Shown here in pieces: positions 44,098 through 53,841 of a stretch of DNA of 64,000 nt. The notes under the pieces were generated by a model that did no database searches, was not told where the DNA came from, and was given only the letters and a program-made list of their open reading frames with translations. Position numbers and translations under genes: made by a program. This stretch comes from Paraphoma chrysanthemicola (lineage: Eukaryota; Ascomycota; Dothideomycetes; Pleosporales; Phaeosphaeriaceae), in NCBI GenBank assembly GCA_020744225.1, contig JAGMWG010000012.1, positions 434,001 to 498,000 of the forward strand, in the 5' to 3' direction. Position 1 is the stretch's first letter. Every line of letters begins with the position of its first letter.

Positions 44098-46062
44098 ATG
44101 CAGCACAGTTCCAACTCCCCATGGCGAAAGCCTGCGGTCGAGTACCCAAAGCCCCAATACAGCCTACAGCATACCATCTCTATGGTCAATTTGCACGATG
44201 ATGCAACATGGTACTCGAACCGAGGACCGTCCTCCCCCACGGCATCATCCGTTTCGTCTTGCACCAGCAGAAGTACAACACCGACCACGACCAACAACAA
44301 TCCGTGGTCGAACATCATCTCCAGCCCTAGCTCAACATACTCGAGCAAGTCTCCCAATTCATCCCCAGATAAGAGCCCAAACCGTACCCCGCAGTACAAC
44401 AGTCGATCGACGACACCCACTCCACCACACGCCCCTCAGCCAATAAGGGTCATCAATCCAGTGGCAGGATTTGTGCCCATGTCGCCCCCTCCCTCATCGT
44501 CCGGAGACTCATTCAGAAATGTCGAGTATCCGGCTACACCTCTATCGCCAAACCCATATCGGCAACCTGCTCCTCCACTAACACCGTTGGTGAATGGCTT
44601 CATCAACACATCGATCTTGTCTTCGCAGGGACAGTCGCTGTCGGGTTGGTTCTATGAGCACTGCCGACGCCAAACCTGGGATGCTGGACTCATTAAGAAG
44701 ATCTGGCAATGGACTTTGTCTAACCCGAGACTTGCCATTTTACTGTTCGTGTGCGACGACGTTTCCTCGTGGCGACAAGCTGCATTTTTTGACCTCAGGG
44801 ATGAGAGTCTACCATTGCCTGAAGATCGGCTACAAGGTATCGTGGCTAACGCCCGAAGGGTTGTCGATGAGCAGTGGCGTGCTACGTCGAAAGAGCTGCC
44901 CTTGAATGGAACCCACGTTGATCTCACTGCGCGCGAGACGGTCCCACTTCAGCACATTGGGCTGGTTCGACAGTCCCGGAACTCTGAGAAGAGCGTCGAT
45001 AAGGTCCGCATGCGAGGTAGTAACGATGATCGTGTTTTGGTACGAAAGCGCTTTGTCACCACCCGTCCTTCGCAAAAGGCGGCTATCCTGGAGCAGATCA
45101 ACAAGTACAAACAGTTTGAGCACAAGAACATCACCAAACTGCTCTCCACATACGCTCAGCCGAGTCATGTGGGTATAGTCACAGAGAAAGCTCAGTTCAG
45201 CCTGGACGAATATCTTTCTAGTCCAAGCGGAGATTCTGGCCGTCCAAAGCAGCTTGTCGACTGGATGTACGATCTCGCATCCGCCATAGAATATCTCCAC
45301 GCGCAATCGATATGCCACCGAAGCATCAGGCCCCGCAAAATTCTCATCGATGGTTCTCGGATTCTGCTTGCACCTTTCGACATTGGACAGACTGTTGACA
45401 CGTTTAGTCCTACCATGGTCACATCACAGCGTTTGGACCAACTGCATACTTATTTCCAGGACCAGTCCTATGTCTACGCCGCTCCAGAGGCCATTGTTTC
45501 ACGTGGCAAGCGCATGGCTGATGTGTTCTCTCTGGGCTGCGTCTTCCTGTCGATGATGACTGTCGCAGCGGGACAGTCTCTTTCCATATTCACACAGTAC
45601 AGGGCGGGCTCAACGCAAGATGCGTCCTTTCACGCTCACTTGGACCGCGTGACAAGTTGGCGCAACCGACTCCATGCGGCCACCACATCGGGGCTGCGAA
45701 ACGGCCTCATCGGATCAGGGAGAAGACTGAGACAGCTGAAAGCGGAATCGGAATGGCTCAGCGTCATCGAGAAGATGCTTGTTCCGAGGCCTAAGGAACG
45801 CATCAAGATGAGTTTCATCATGGCAACTATCGGTAGCGGCGGAAGGGCCGTAGGCGGTGTGCGAAGACGCAGTCTTGATGGCGGTGGCTACAGTGGACAA
45901 GCGGCTGCGTCACTTGGCGTGAACGGAAACACAACTCTTATTGACATTGGCGCGAACGGCATTTCAACCATTGCCGAACACGCGCGAAAGCCGGAGCTGA
46001 GTGTCTTTGATGGGTACTTTCAGTCTCAATCTCGCCGGATCGAGCCAGCCGGAGGTTGGTAA
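44098..46062 (+). CDS. Protein pseudokinase with long disordered N-terminus
   Basis: ATG 44098 gives 654 aa in one exon. Residues 1-180 are disordered and rich in Ser, Thr and Pro. A protein-kinase-like fold spans about residues 300-590. The C-helix region is ILEQINKYKQFEHKNITKLL. The catalytic loop is CHRSIRPRKIL at residue 407, where a kinase has HRDxKxxN: Asp is Ser, Lys is Arg and Asn is Lys. The DFG site reads APFDIG (residue 425). The APE motif is intact (AAPEA, residue 462), and SLGCVFLSMM is the F-helix region. Loss of the catalytic and metal-binding acids makes phosphotransfer unlikely. It is probably a scaffold or allosteric partner. Related degenerate kinases exist in other filamentous fungi. 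Confidence 0.78.
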   Translation: MQHSSNSPWRKPAVEYPKPQYSLQHTISMVNLHDDATWYSNRGPSSPTASSVSSCTSRSTTPTTTNNNPWSNIISSPSSTYSSKSPNSSPDKSPNRTPQYNSRSTTPTPPHAPQPIRVINPVAGFVPMSPPPSSSGDSFRNVEYPATPLSPNPYRQPAPPLTPLVNGFINTSILSSQGQSLSGWFYEHCRRQTWDAGLIKKIWQWTLSNPRLAILLFVCDDVSSWRQAAFFDLRDESLPLPEDRLQGIVANARRVVDEQWRATSKELPLNGTHVDLTARETVPLQHIGLVRQSRNSEKSVDKVRMRGSNDDRVLVRKRFVTTRPSQKAAILEQINKYKQFEHKNITKLLSTYAQPSHVGIVTEKAQFSLDEYLSSPSGDSGRPKQLVDWMYDLASAIEYLHAQSICHRSIRPRKILIDGSRILLAPFDIGQTVDTFSPTMVTSQRLDQLHTYFQDQSYVYAAPEAIVSRGKRMADVFSLGCVFLSMMTVAAGQSLSIFTQYRAGSTQDASFHAHLDRVTSWRNRLHAATTSGLRNGLIGSGRRLRQLKAESEWLSVIEKMLVPRPKERIKMSFIMATIGSGGRAVGGVRRRSLDGGGYSGQAAASLGVNGNTTLIDIGANGISTIAEHARKPELSVFDGYFQSQSRRIEPAGGW

Positions 46063-46950
46063 ACGGCGTCGAGAACTACAGATGCATTTCAAACATGATC
46101 CACCACACGCATCTCGTGCTGAAACATGCACAGGATGCTGTTCTATAACTCGGTAAACAACAATCCCGGAAACAGAACACTTGGATGAAACATGACAGTA
46201 CATCATCGGCAATCCAACTTGCCGACCAAGAAACATTCTACAAACACCTTCCAAGGCCTCTGCACATTTCTCTTCTTCTTGCGTTGCATGGGTCGGACCT
46301 CTGATACCCCCTTCCAGCGACCCCTGTTATTTTCTTCCCTTTCCTTTTCCGAGCGAAAGCGATGCAGCGTTCCAGCGAGCATTTTGATGGCGACCGCGGT
46401 TGAAGCATCAAGACGGAGATCATTCAGAGATTGGCGGATGGAGGGAGCCAGATACAAGATTGCCTTTGCACTTTCACCGGCGTATCGTAGCGAACATAGC
46501 GGTTTTTCGATGTATATATGGCGAGGCGATGTTAACTTGCCCCATACACTTTTACGGTCTCGTAGGAATTGATATAATATAGACAGACGGTGTAAAGGAT
46601 GATTTTGTGGGTGTGATGTATGATGGTTGATGTGGTGGGGAGACTTGCCAGGCGTATGATATATGCATTGAACCACAGGGTGTAAGCATATAAGCATGTC
46701 TCTCTGAGCTGGAACTTCCGCCACATCTATGCCGTCAAGACGCATGTAATAGATACGATTCTCACATCACAAGCCATAATCAGTAGCGCATCAACAATAC
46801 ATCAAAAGTATCGCGCATCATGGAAGCAATGCTCTATATACTTCAATTCTCTACTCATACAGCACCTCCTATGCAAATCCTACGCTACTCCAGAACGTTA
46901 CTACATACACACAACACGCCATGTAGATCACTCCCCTCCGCGTCCGCCGT
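46063..46950. other. Intergenic region between convergent genes
   Basis: This is 888 bp between the 3' ends of the pseudokinase and CAP genes. It is slightly AT-rich, with no gene. It probably holds the two 3' untranslated regions. Confidence 0.4.
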
Positions 46951-48758
46951 CTATCCAGCATGTTCCACAATCTCGCTAACGACTTTGCCATCCTTGATGT
47001 AACTCCGTATCTGCTCGGGAACAGGGTTTTCCGCATAGTCGTCCTCGGTGGGCAGGTTGATGTTGATACTGCTGCATTTGCTCGTGAACACCTCGGTATT
47101 CAGGCTGTCTTTGCTTAGATAGACAGTCGCGCCGTCGACTTGGTCGAGAAGGATGGTCGGGAGCGTGCCCAGAACCTGGATAGCGAAGTTGGGGCACTTG
47201 ATAACGTCGACTGAGGAGACGAGCGAGTCGATAATGAGGGATGCACGAGTGCTGTTGTCGAGGGAGATGGCATTTGCTTTTCCATTGATGCGGACTGTGG
47301 TGTTTTTGCAGCGCGAGATGAGGATGGTGTGGTTGATTTCAGCGTCGATTTCGACCATTTCGGTGGGTGACTCGAAGTTCTCCACAATCCACCGGTTTCC
47401 GTCGAGCTCTTTCCGCGGCGGCTTCTTAGTCCGCATGGATTCAGGCTTGGGCTTCTTGCCAGGTGGCGCGGGACTCTTACTCCTCAGCGAGCCGTTGCTG
47501 TCACTGCGTGTAGGGACTGGTGCGGTGGTCCGCAGCGACGGATTCTTGTGTGTCATTTGCGTGGGATCGACCTTCTTCAAGCCCTTGGTCACATCGGACC
47601 CCCTGTTGAGGTCGTCGAAAACGGCATTCATGTCTGGAGCAGCCTTTTTGGCTGCAGGCGCGGCACCCGGTGGTGGAGGTGGGCCTGGTGGAGGTGGAGG
47701 GCCGGGTGGTGGTGGAATGCCACCAGCTGGAGGCGGTGGTGGAGGTGGGATCGATGAAGGGCCAGAGGATGGTGCGCTCGATGTTTGCTTCGCGGCTTCT
47801 TTCGCGTCGACGCCGTTGGGGTTCCATGTGACACCGCCGGGATGATGCTTCTTCGCATACTCGGTTTGCGCCTCAAAAAGCTTGTAGTAAGCGCGCACCC
47901 AATCGACGAATGTCTTGTTCTCCGGCCTTGACGCATGTTAGCATTGCCTTGCAGCACGACAGGGTTGCTCCTACTTGTCCTTGTACTCCTTGAGCACCTT
48001 GTTGCCGTACATTTGGGCTCCGCCAAAAAGCTCCTTGATATGCTCGTGCGGCTTCATGCTGCCGCTACTGCTGATGGTGATCCACCCCAGACATCCCACA
48101 CCGTCGGCGACCATGGTGAGTGGGTCCTTGAGGGCAGCTTCGCGGTTCCGCTGCTTGAATTCGTCCGTCTTCTCCATGCTTGCCTGGAGGTCTTTCAGGA
48201 GCTCCATGATGGTGCGGTCGTCGGGCTTCTTGGCCTTGTTCGCGATGAAGATGTAGTGTCGCTGCGCAGCGAATGCCTGCTGTACCGCCTTGGACTGTCC
48301 CTCGATGACCTCGCCCAGCATGCTGCTCAACTCTAGCCAATTCTTGAGCTCAGTATCGACCATGGCGTCGAATGCCTCAATTGCTGGCGGCAGTGTCTCG
48401 ACGGCGGGCTTCGACGGTGTCGGCGTGGTGCTTGCGGACGCCGTCGCCAGCTTTGCAGCAGGGCCGGGACTCTGCGCTCCATTGACAGGCGCTGGCGCGT
48501 CTCCATTGGGAAAGGAGGAACTGGCGATGTCTTCTAGGCGGCTTGTGGCGGCCTCCAGCCTGTGAACCATAGCTGTCAGCACATTGTCGGTGGTTTGGAC
48601 CTGGCCATTCCGGCCGAGGACGCGCTCGTCGTCGGGGGTCATGTTCGCAGGCGGTATGATGTAGGGCTGAGAGTATCGCAATGTTGTGAGCAACCAAGAA
48701 AGGGACAGACTCACCGCTTTATCAGCGTGGTAAAGCTGTTCATGTTGCTTTGAGCCAT
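46951..48758 (-). CDS. cap1: Adenylyl cyclase-associated protein CAP/Srv2
   Basis: Exons 48758-48715, 48559-47975 and 47926-46951 give 534 aa. The N-terminus MAQSNMNSFTTLIKRLEAATSRLEDIA is rebuilt across a 155-nt intron; RLEAATSRLEDI is the cyclase-binding coiled coil. A helical folded domain follows (to about residue 230: LSSMLGEVIEGQSKAVQQAF, GWITISSSGSMKPHEHI, FVDWVRAYYKLFE). Next come polyproline tracts (from about 270), a WH2-like segment (LNRGSDVTKGLKKV) and the C-terminal CARP beta-helix (from about 380: RWIVENFESPTEMV, SLDNSTRASLIIDSLVSSV). CAP recycles cofilin-actin and links Ras-cAMP signalling to actin. Domain order and length are complete. Confidence 0.93.
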
Positions 48759-49432
48759 TTGCGGCGAATGTGCAGGGAAGCGCAGGGAAGCTGTGTATGG
48801 GTAGGTAGCTCGGGGAAGGGGCAGAGAACGGCCGCCTGCAGCTTGTGCAACAAATGCGCTGTTTGGGGGCTAAGAATGGAGATGGCGGGGCTCCGAAGGC
48901 GTACTTGACTTCTGGAGGGTGCCAGCGAGAAATTTGGCGGGTCTGAAGATACTTAGGATGGAGAGATGCCTGAAGGGGAACATGCTGAGGCCGCGACAAT
49001 GTGGATCCCACGTTGCCGTTAGCTGCATGCCAAGCGTGAGCTCACCACACGGCCAATGACCTCCCACCACCAACATACGTCAGCAACCAACCCTAGAATC
49101 GGGACTTGGTCATTTGCTGCGGACGATTGCATTCAGTAAGTTTTATTGAGAGGTGTTTTGGTGTGTGTGTTTCAAAGTACCATGAAAGGCTCCAGTCATT
49201 TAACACACCTCCGCTGGGACAACATGAGTGCCAAGTCCATTACTTGACTTCAGCGCAGTGTGGATATATACGAACGCTGCTGGAGTACTGAGGATAGCGT
49301 TCATATGATAGCCTCGAGGGCTTCAGTATATGACAATGTTCTTGCAAAGACTTAAACACATGCAGAGAGAAGTGTCGAGATGCAATTCTTTTTACAATTA
49401 CTGATAAGCATTTCACAGTCCCAAATTTTAAG
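48759..49432. promoter_or_regulatory. Divergent promoter CAP/Mak32-like
   Basis: This is 674 bp between divergent genes. No gene is supported. Confidence 0.4.
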
Positions 49433-50599
49433 ATGGCGGAAGGTCGAGGCAAAATCGATTTCTGCACTTTGGGAATGTTCATCATTGGTGAGATGGTATT
49501 CCAAGTGCAGTCCTTACAACGACTAAACAGTCTAGACGAAATCGAATTCACCCTACCAACGCCACCAGCCAAAAACATTGTCGGCGGCGCAGGTTCCTAT
49601 TCCGCCCTCGGAGCACGCCTCTTTTCTCCACCACCAGAGTCCAAGCGGGTTGGCTGGATAGTCGACTGCGGCTCTGACTTTCCAGAAGAACTTTACCGCT
49701 ACATTGAGCGATGGAACACGTCTTGCTTGATGCGGAAGACACCGGATCGATTGACCACACGAGGGTGGAACGGATATGGCGAGAACGAACACCGAGGTAT
49801 GTTCTGAGTGGATATGTAATTTGTTCAAATGCTCACCACTCCAGCTTTCAAGTACTTGACTCCAAAACTACGACTTGATCACAATGCACTTGTCGAAGGA
49901 GGCCGGCTGCTGTGGTCCAAGTCTTACCATTTGATCTGCTCGCCCGTGCGGTGCATTGAGCTAGTAGAGAATATCGTAAGATTGCGTCAAGAAGCAGCAG
50001 ATGCGGGTGGCTTCACTGAACCGCGGCCGTTGTTCATATGGGAGCCTGTTCCCGACCTGTGTGTTCCGGCGGAATACAACAATTGCCTTAGGGCACTGCA
50101 ATGCATCGACGTCATCAGTCCGAATCACGGCGAGCTTGGCGGCTTCTTCGGCAGAGAGACAGATGGTGAAGGGCAGGTCGACTACCGCCTGATTGAAACA
50201 CTATGCGATCAATGGCTCGAAAGCGGAATTGGCGCTGATGGCAAAGGCGGCATCGTGGTCCGGTGCGGAAAGGATGGGTGCCTAGCGACACGTCAAGGCT
50301 TGCGTAGATGGCTGCCTGCATATCATCAGTCGGCAGAGAAGGTCGTCGACCCAACAGGCGGCGGTAATGGCTTTCTGGGCGGGTTAGCAGTCGGTTTGGT
50401 GAGGATTGGACAACAGCCAGGCGTCGGGTTCCTCGAGGAAGCTGCAATGTGGGGATGCATCTCGGCCAGCTTTGCCATTGAGCAGATCGGTATGCCTGTG
50501 CTGGACAGAACCGGAACGACAGACAAGTGGAACGGCGTGGATGTTGAAGATCGGCTTGCTGAATTCAAGGATCGGCTGAAGGGATATGTACAACCATAA
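49433..50599 (+). CDS. PfkB-family protein, Mak32-like
   Basis: Exons 49433-49487, 49536-49796 and 49845-50599 give 356 aa. The 48-nt first intron restores CTLGMFIIDEIEFTLPTPP, followed by the nucleoside-kinase glycine motif (NIVGGAGSYSALGARLFSP). The C-terminal signature is VVDPTGGGNGFLGGLAVG. In active PfkB sugar kinases this reads D-T/P-GAGD, with Asp as catalytic base; here the position is Asn (GGGN). My recollection is that Mak32 proteins share this change, so the family may not be classical kinases. Yeast Mak32 is needed for stable maintenance of a double-stranded RNA killer virus. Cytosolic; no targeting signal is seen. Confidence 0.82.
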
Positions 50600-50661
50600 T
50601 CGTCTCATGTCCTCTGTCACACGTCATGCCAGCTCTTGCTTGCATTTGACCATTTGACCAT

Positions 50662-51046
50662 TCAACCATCCAACGTCTTCTCGATTATGCTCTGATTTTG
50701 TTTCCGCTCGTGCTCGATGATCTGCTTGCTCCAGCTGCGCCTCGTTAGCTCCAATGGCTCGGGATGTAAGGCGGATTGTGGAAGTCGTACTATCGGCTCG
50801 GGAAGAATCGACCCTGCTCGGGCATTTTGTCGCGGTACTCCCGGTTCGCGCTGACCATCCAGGCCATGCCGACAATGCTGCCGAGGACGAGGCCCACGAC
50901 GGCCGTGTTTCCCTTCCAGTTGGCGGGTTGTGAATACCAACCTCCGGCCGGCGACCAGACGTGCTTGGGGTACCTGTTGACGTCAGAGAGGTGCCACGAG
51001 AGGCATTGGAGGATAGCGCATACGGAATTTTGCCTCCTCCGCCCAT
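50662..51046 (-). CDS. Small single-pass mitochondrial-type protein, complex I accessory subunit-like
   Basis: Exons 51046-51024, 50973-50791 and 50734-50662 give 92 aa. The product begins MGGGGKIPYPKHVWSPAGGW, then SQPANWKGN, one membrane helix (TAVVGLVLGSIVGMAWMVS), NREYRDKMPEQGRFFPSRYW and a helical charged end (SKQIIEHERKQNQSIIEK). All three exons are short, so no single open frame shows the gene. The last acceptor (gcgcag|C) was chosen because it gives SRYWSKQ. This strongly conserved fungal protein has the size and topology of supernumerary NADH dehydrogenase subunits; which subunit I cannot say. It is divergent from the mL44 gene 228 bp away, which suggests shared mitochondrial regulation. 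Confidence 0.8.
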
Positions 51047-51274
51047 GATTGCGAGTAGTTTTGCGGATTGGTGGTGAGGTCGGAGCGCTTGACGATGTGA
51101 GGTCGCGACGCTGCGGAGCTCGTTGCGCACGGACGCTTCAGGCAAGGTGGGCTTGGCAGAAAAGTTCGGGCGACTGCGACATGACACCAGGAGCACACAC
51201 GACACTGGCCAATTGCTGCTGCTCGCTCTCCCGTTCTTCACTCCCTTCACCGCGTTCCTCCCATTCTGCATTTA

Positions 51275-52507
51275 ATGAAGCGCATAGTCGCCTCGCGATG
51301 CGCTTCGCAATTGCTGGCACCGCCCCGGCCTCGCCATCCATCATGTCCATATGCCGCCGCGAAGAATGTCACACGCAACATCACACCTCATAGCGTCAGG
51401 ACACAGATACGATGGCAGAGCACAGCAGCCGTCCAGGATGACGGTGACTTCGAGGTTGAGCTCCCAGGCTCTGCAGCATCACCACAATCTCTAGCTGCCC
51501 CAAGACGGCGGAAGAAATTACCGCTTGAACAGCTTCCATCACCACATCCTCGAGCCGCCGAGGCATCCACCAAACTACATGCCCTGCGCAGTCGATTGTC
51601 ATTGCCACAACGCTTCCCACTGGCAACCCTCGCACGAACCCTCGTACACCCCTCCGCCGACGCAAACCCACAGTTCAACAATGCCTCCCTCTCGATACTC
51701 GGACGCCACCTGCTTGGCTACTACACCTCCGAATACCTTCTCTGTACTTACCCACGACTTCCCATGCCAGTCGTCTTTGCGGCTGTGGAGGCATACATTG
51801 GCCCGAAAGCGCTGGCCACTATTGCAAGCGAATGGGGCATCGAAGCAGCAGCAGAGCCAGGCGGCGAGGTGGACCCAGGGCTTCTGCAATTTAAAAGGAT
51901 CCCAGCCGGAGAAGGACTTCCTGAAGCATTGAGGAGACAAGTCCCGTGGAAATGGAATGTCACCACCACGCACAGAATCACAAAGACGGATGAATTCGGC
52001 AGTGACAATGCCCCACCGAGCCCGCACGCATTACAAAAGACACCCGTGCCATTGGAGCAAGCAGCACAATCATTCGTCAGGGCGCTCATCGGTGCGCTAC
52101 ACGTTCACCTTGGCTCACCACTAGTCAAGCGCTTCTTCCGCGACCACTTCCTCAGCCGACATCTCGACATTAGCACCATGTTCGACTTCCGCATGCCAAC
52201 ACGCGATCTGTCACGGTTATGCGCACGCGAAGGCTTTGAAAGCCCTGTTGCTCGTCTGATCTCAGAAACGGGCCGACTCAGCAGACATCCGGTGTTCGTT
52301 GTTGGCGTATACAGCGGCAAAGACAAACTCGGCGAGGGCGCGGGAAGTTCACTGGACGAGGCGCGGACACGAGCAGCAGCCGCAGCACTGAAGGGGTGGT
52401 ACCTCTACCGACCAGTCGAGGTGACGGTGCCAAGCAGCATGGAGGGCGAACTGGATACGAGCAAGTGGCGGCCAAACCTGATTGACTGCGGAGAGGTGAT
52501 TGTGTAA
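51275..52507 (+). CDS. mrpl3: Mitochondrial large-subunit ribosomal protein mL44 (MrpL3)
   Basis: This is a single exon of 410 aa. The basic N-terminus with a RWQSTA cleavage-like site is a mitochondrial targeting peptide. Residues about 105-295 form an RNase III-like fold (FNNASLSILGRHLLGYYTSEY, FVRALIGALHVHLGSPLVKRF). The catalytic ENLEFLGD-type motif is replaced by NNASLSILGRH, so it should not cleave RNA. A double-stranded RNA-binding domain follows (SRLCAREGFESPVARLI, HPVFVVGVYSGKDKLGEGAG, DEARTRAAAAALKGWYL). This is the architecture of yeast MrpL3/mL44 in the large mitoribosomal subunit. Confidence 0.88.
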   Translation: MKRIVASRCASQLLAPPRPRHPSCPYAAAKNVTRNITPHSVRTQIRWQSTAAVQDDGDFEVELPGSAASPQSLAAPRRRKKLPLEQLPSPHPRAAEASTKLHALRSRLSLPQRFPLATLARTLVHPSADANPQFNNASLSILGRHLLGYYTSEYLLCTYPRLPMPVVFAAVEAYIGPKALATIASEWGIEAAAEPGGEVDPGLLQFKRIPAGEGLPEALRRQVPWKWNVTTTHRITKTDEFGSDNAPPSPHALQKTPVPLEQAAQSFVRALIGALHVHLGSPLVKRFFRDHFLSRHLDISTMFDFRMPTRDLSRLCAREGFESPVARLISETGRLSRHPVFVVGVYSGKDKLGEGAGSSLDEARTRAAAAALKGWYLYRPVEVTVPSSMEGELDTSKWRPNLIDCGEVIV

Positions 52508-52842
52508 GATACAGGCGGACAAACCACACTTTGGCGTTTTGAACTCGCATACGGCATGAAGGCATGGGAGACGGCATTTGTTCTTATACAGGATGGAGGG
52601 TGACGGTTTGAATGAGAGAGGGAATGCGTGCAAGGGCCCGCGAAGCCGCGCAGCGCTGCATGCATGTATCATATGTGCCATCATTGGGATATACCCCACA
52701 CGAAGAACAAAACTGAAATGCAAAACAAATCACTCATCACTTGCATCATGCACGCATTCGGAATTTGGTTCCAACCCAGAGACACTTCCAATTTTGACCC
52801 GTTTTGTGGCTAAATCCTGTTACTCATCGATCTCACTTTCCT
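52508..52842. other. Spacer between convergent genes
   Basis: This 335-bp spacer marks the border between the housekeeping block and the candidate peptide cluster. No gene or repeat is seen. Confidence 0.35.
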
Positions 52843-53841
52843 TCATACATCCTCATACGGCACCGCATTCTCATTCGCCCACTTCTTCACCTTTTCGAAA
52901 TTCCTGCACACGTGCTTACTCTCATAATCAGGCCAGTATCCGTCGACCCCCTCTCTAGGATGGAATGTGAATACATTCACATCCGAGAAACACATTAGAT
53001 TCATGCGTAGAATCTCTATACAATGATCTAATTCCACTTCGTTAATTCACATCTACATGCAAAAACACACTATTCCGTGTACGTACCTAAATGGCCCCTC
53101 ACGCGCTCTGGTTTATCATTCGTGTCGCTCCACCATAGCTTGGTGTAGTACTCTGGATACGTCGCCATGCGCAGGAGGTTCAAGCAGTGTAATTGGTGAA
53201 AAACCTCAATCCCAACGCGGTAGCCTGTCTGGCCGGTTTTCGGGTCCGTGACTTGCATGGCGGACGAGGGTTTGCCGAGCTTGGGGAAGTCGGCGGGGAG
53301 GACCATTTGGTCGGGGACTGTTTGCGTTGGTTAGTATGGTGGGTAGTGGGATATATAGAGGGGTTTGGGGGTGGGATAGGAGAGATGGAAGAGGAGTATG
53401 TTAGAGAAGGAGAACACTTACGATACGCAACGTCCATCCATGCGTTCTCGACATCGTCTGTGATGCCCACGTATTTGGACGAGTTGAGCGGGTTCGCGAG
53501 TTTGAATTGCACGTGTTCGTATTCAACTTGGTGCATTGCTGGCGCTGTGGAAGATTATCAGCTCTATCATCCCTCTCAGTCGCATTCCTAGGCTTACAGA
53601 AGATGCCAAACTGGTTCATTAGCTTCGCTGCATCGTAGCCCGAACTATCCTTTTGCGACATGACGGCGCATATTATGGAGAGCATGGATAATGTGAAGAT
53701 GAAGAGGTTGAAGAGCGTGAGGTACGCATAGTTCCGCCGCCGTTGTGATTCTTGCTTTTGGTAGTGTGCGTTGAGAAGGGCGGAGTTTTCAAAGTCGGAA
53801 GACGAGTCTTCTTGGGATGGGGAGTCGTTGTATTTCTCCAT
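52843..53841 (-). CDS. UstYa-type (DUF3328) oxidase
   Basis: Exons 53841-53598, 53544-53422, 53317-53087 and 53027-52843 give 260 aa. A cytosolic N-terminus is followed by one membrane anchor (residues about 38-61, LTLFNLFIFTLSMLSIICAV) and a luminal DUF3328 domain. Both histidine motifs are present: HQLHC at 163-167 and HLDHC at 198-202, then IEILRMNLMC. The second motif depends on the last acceptor: an AG nine bases upstream would give ELDHC and lose the first His, so the acceptor at 53028 is preferred. The domain ends HVCRNFEKVKKWANEN. UstYa proteins act in the secretory pathway and oxidatively cyclise RiPP peptides such as those of ustiloxin and phomopsin pathways. The gene is 1.2 kb from a repeat precursor gene. 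Confidence 0.88.

Noticed and set aside
46203..46745. 180-codon minus-strand frame between the pseudokinase and CAP genes
   Set aside because: No domain or start context; it lies where the two 3' untranslated regions should be.
47153..47845. 230-codon plus-strand frame with Gly-rich stretches
   Set aside because: It is the antisense of the CAP polyproline and CARP exon; Gly runs mirror Pro codons.
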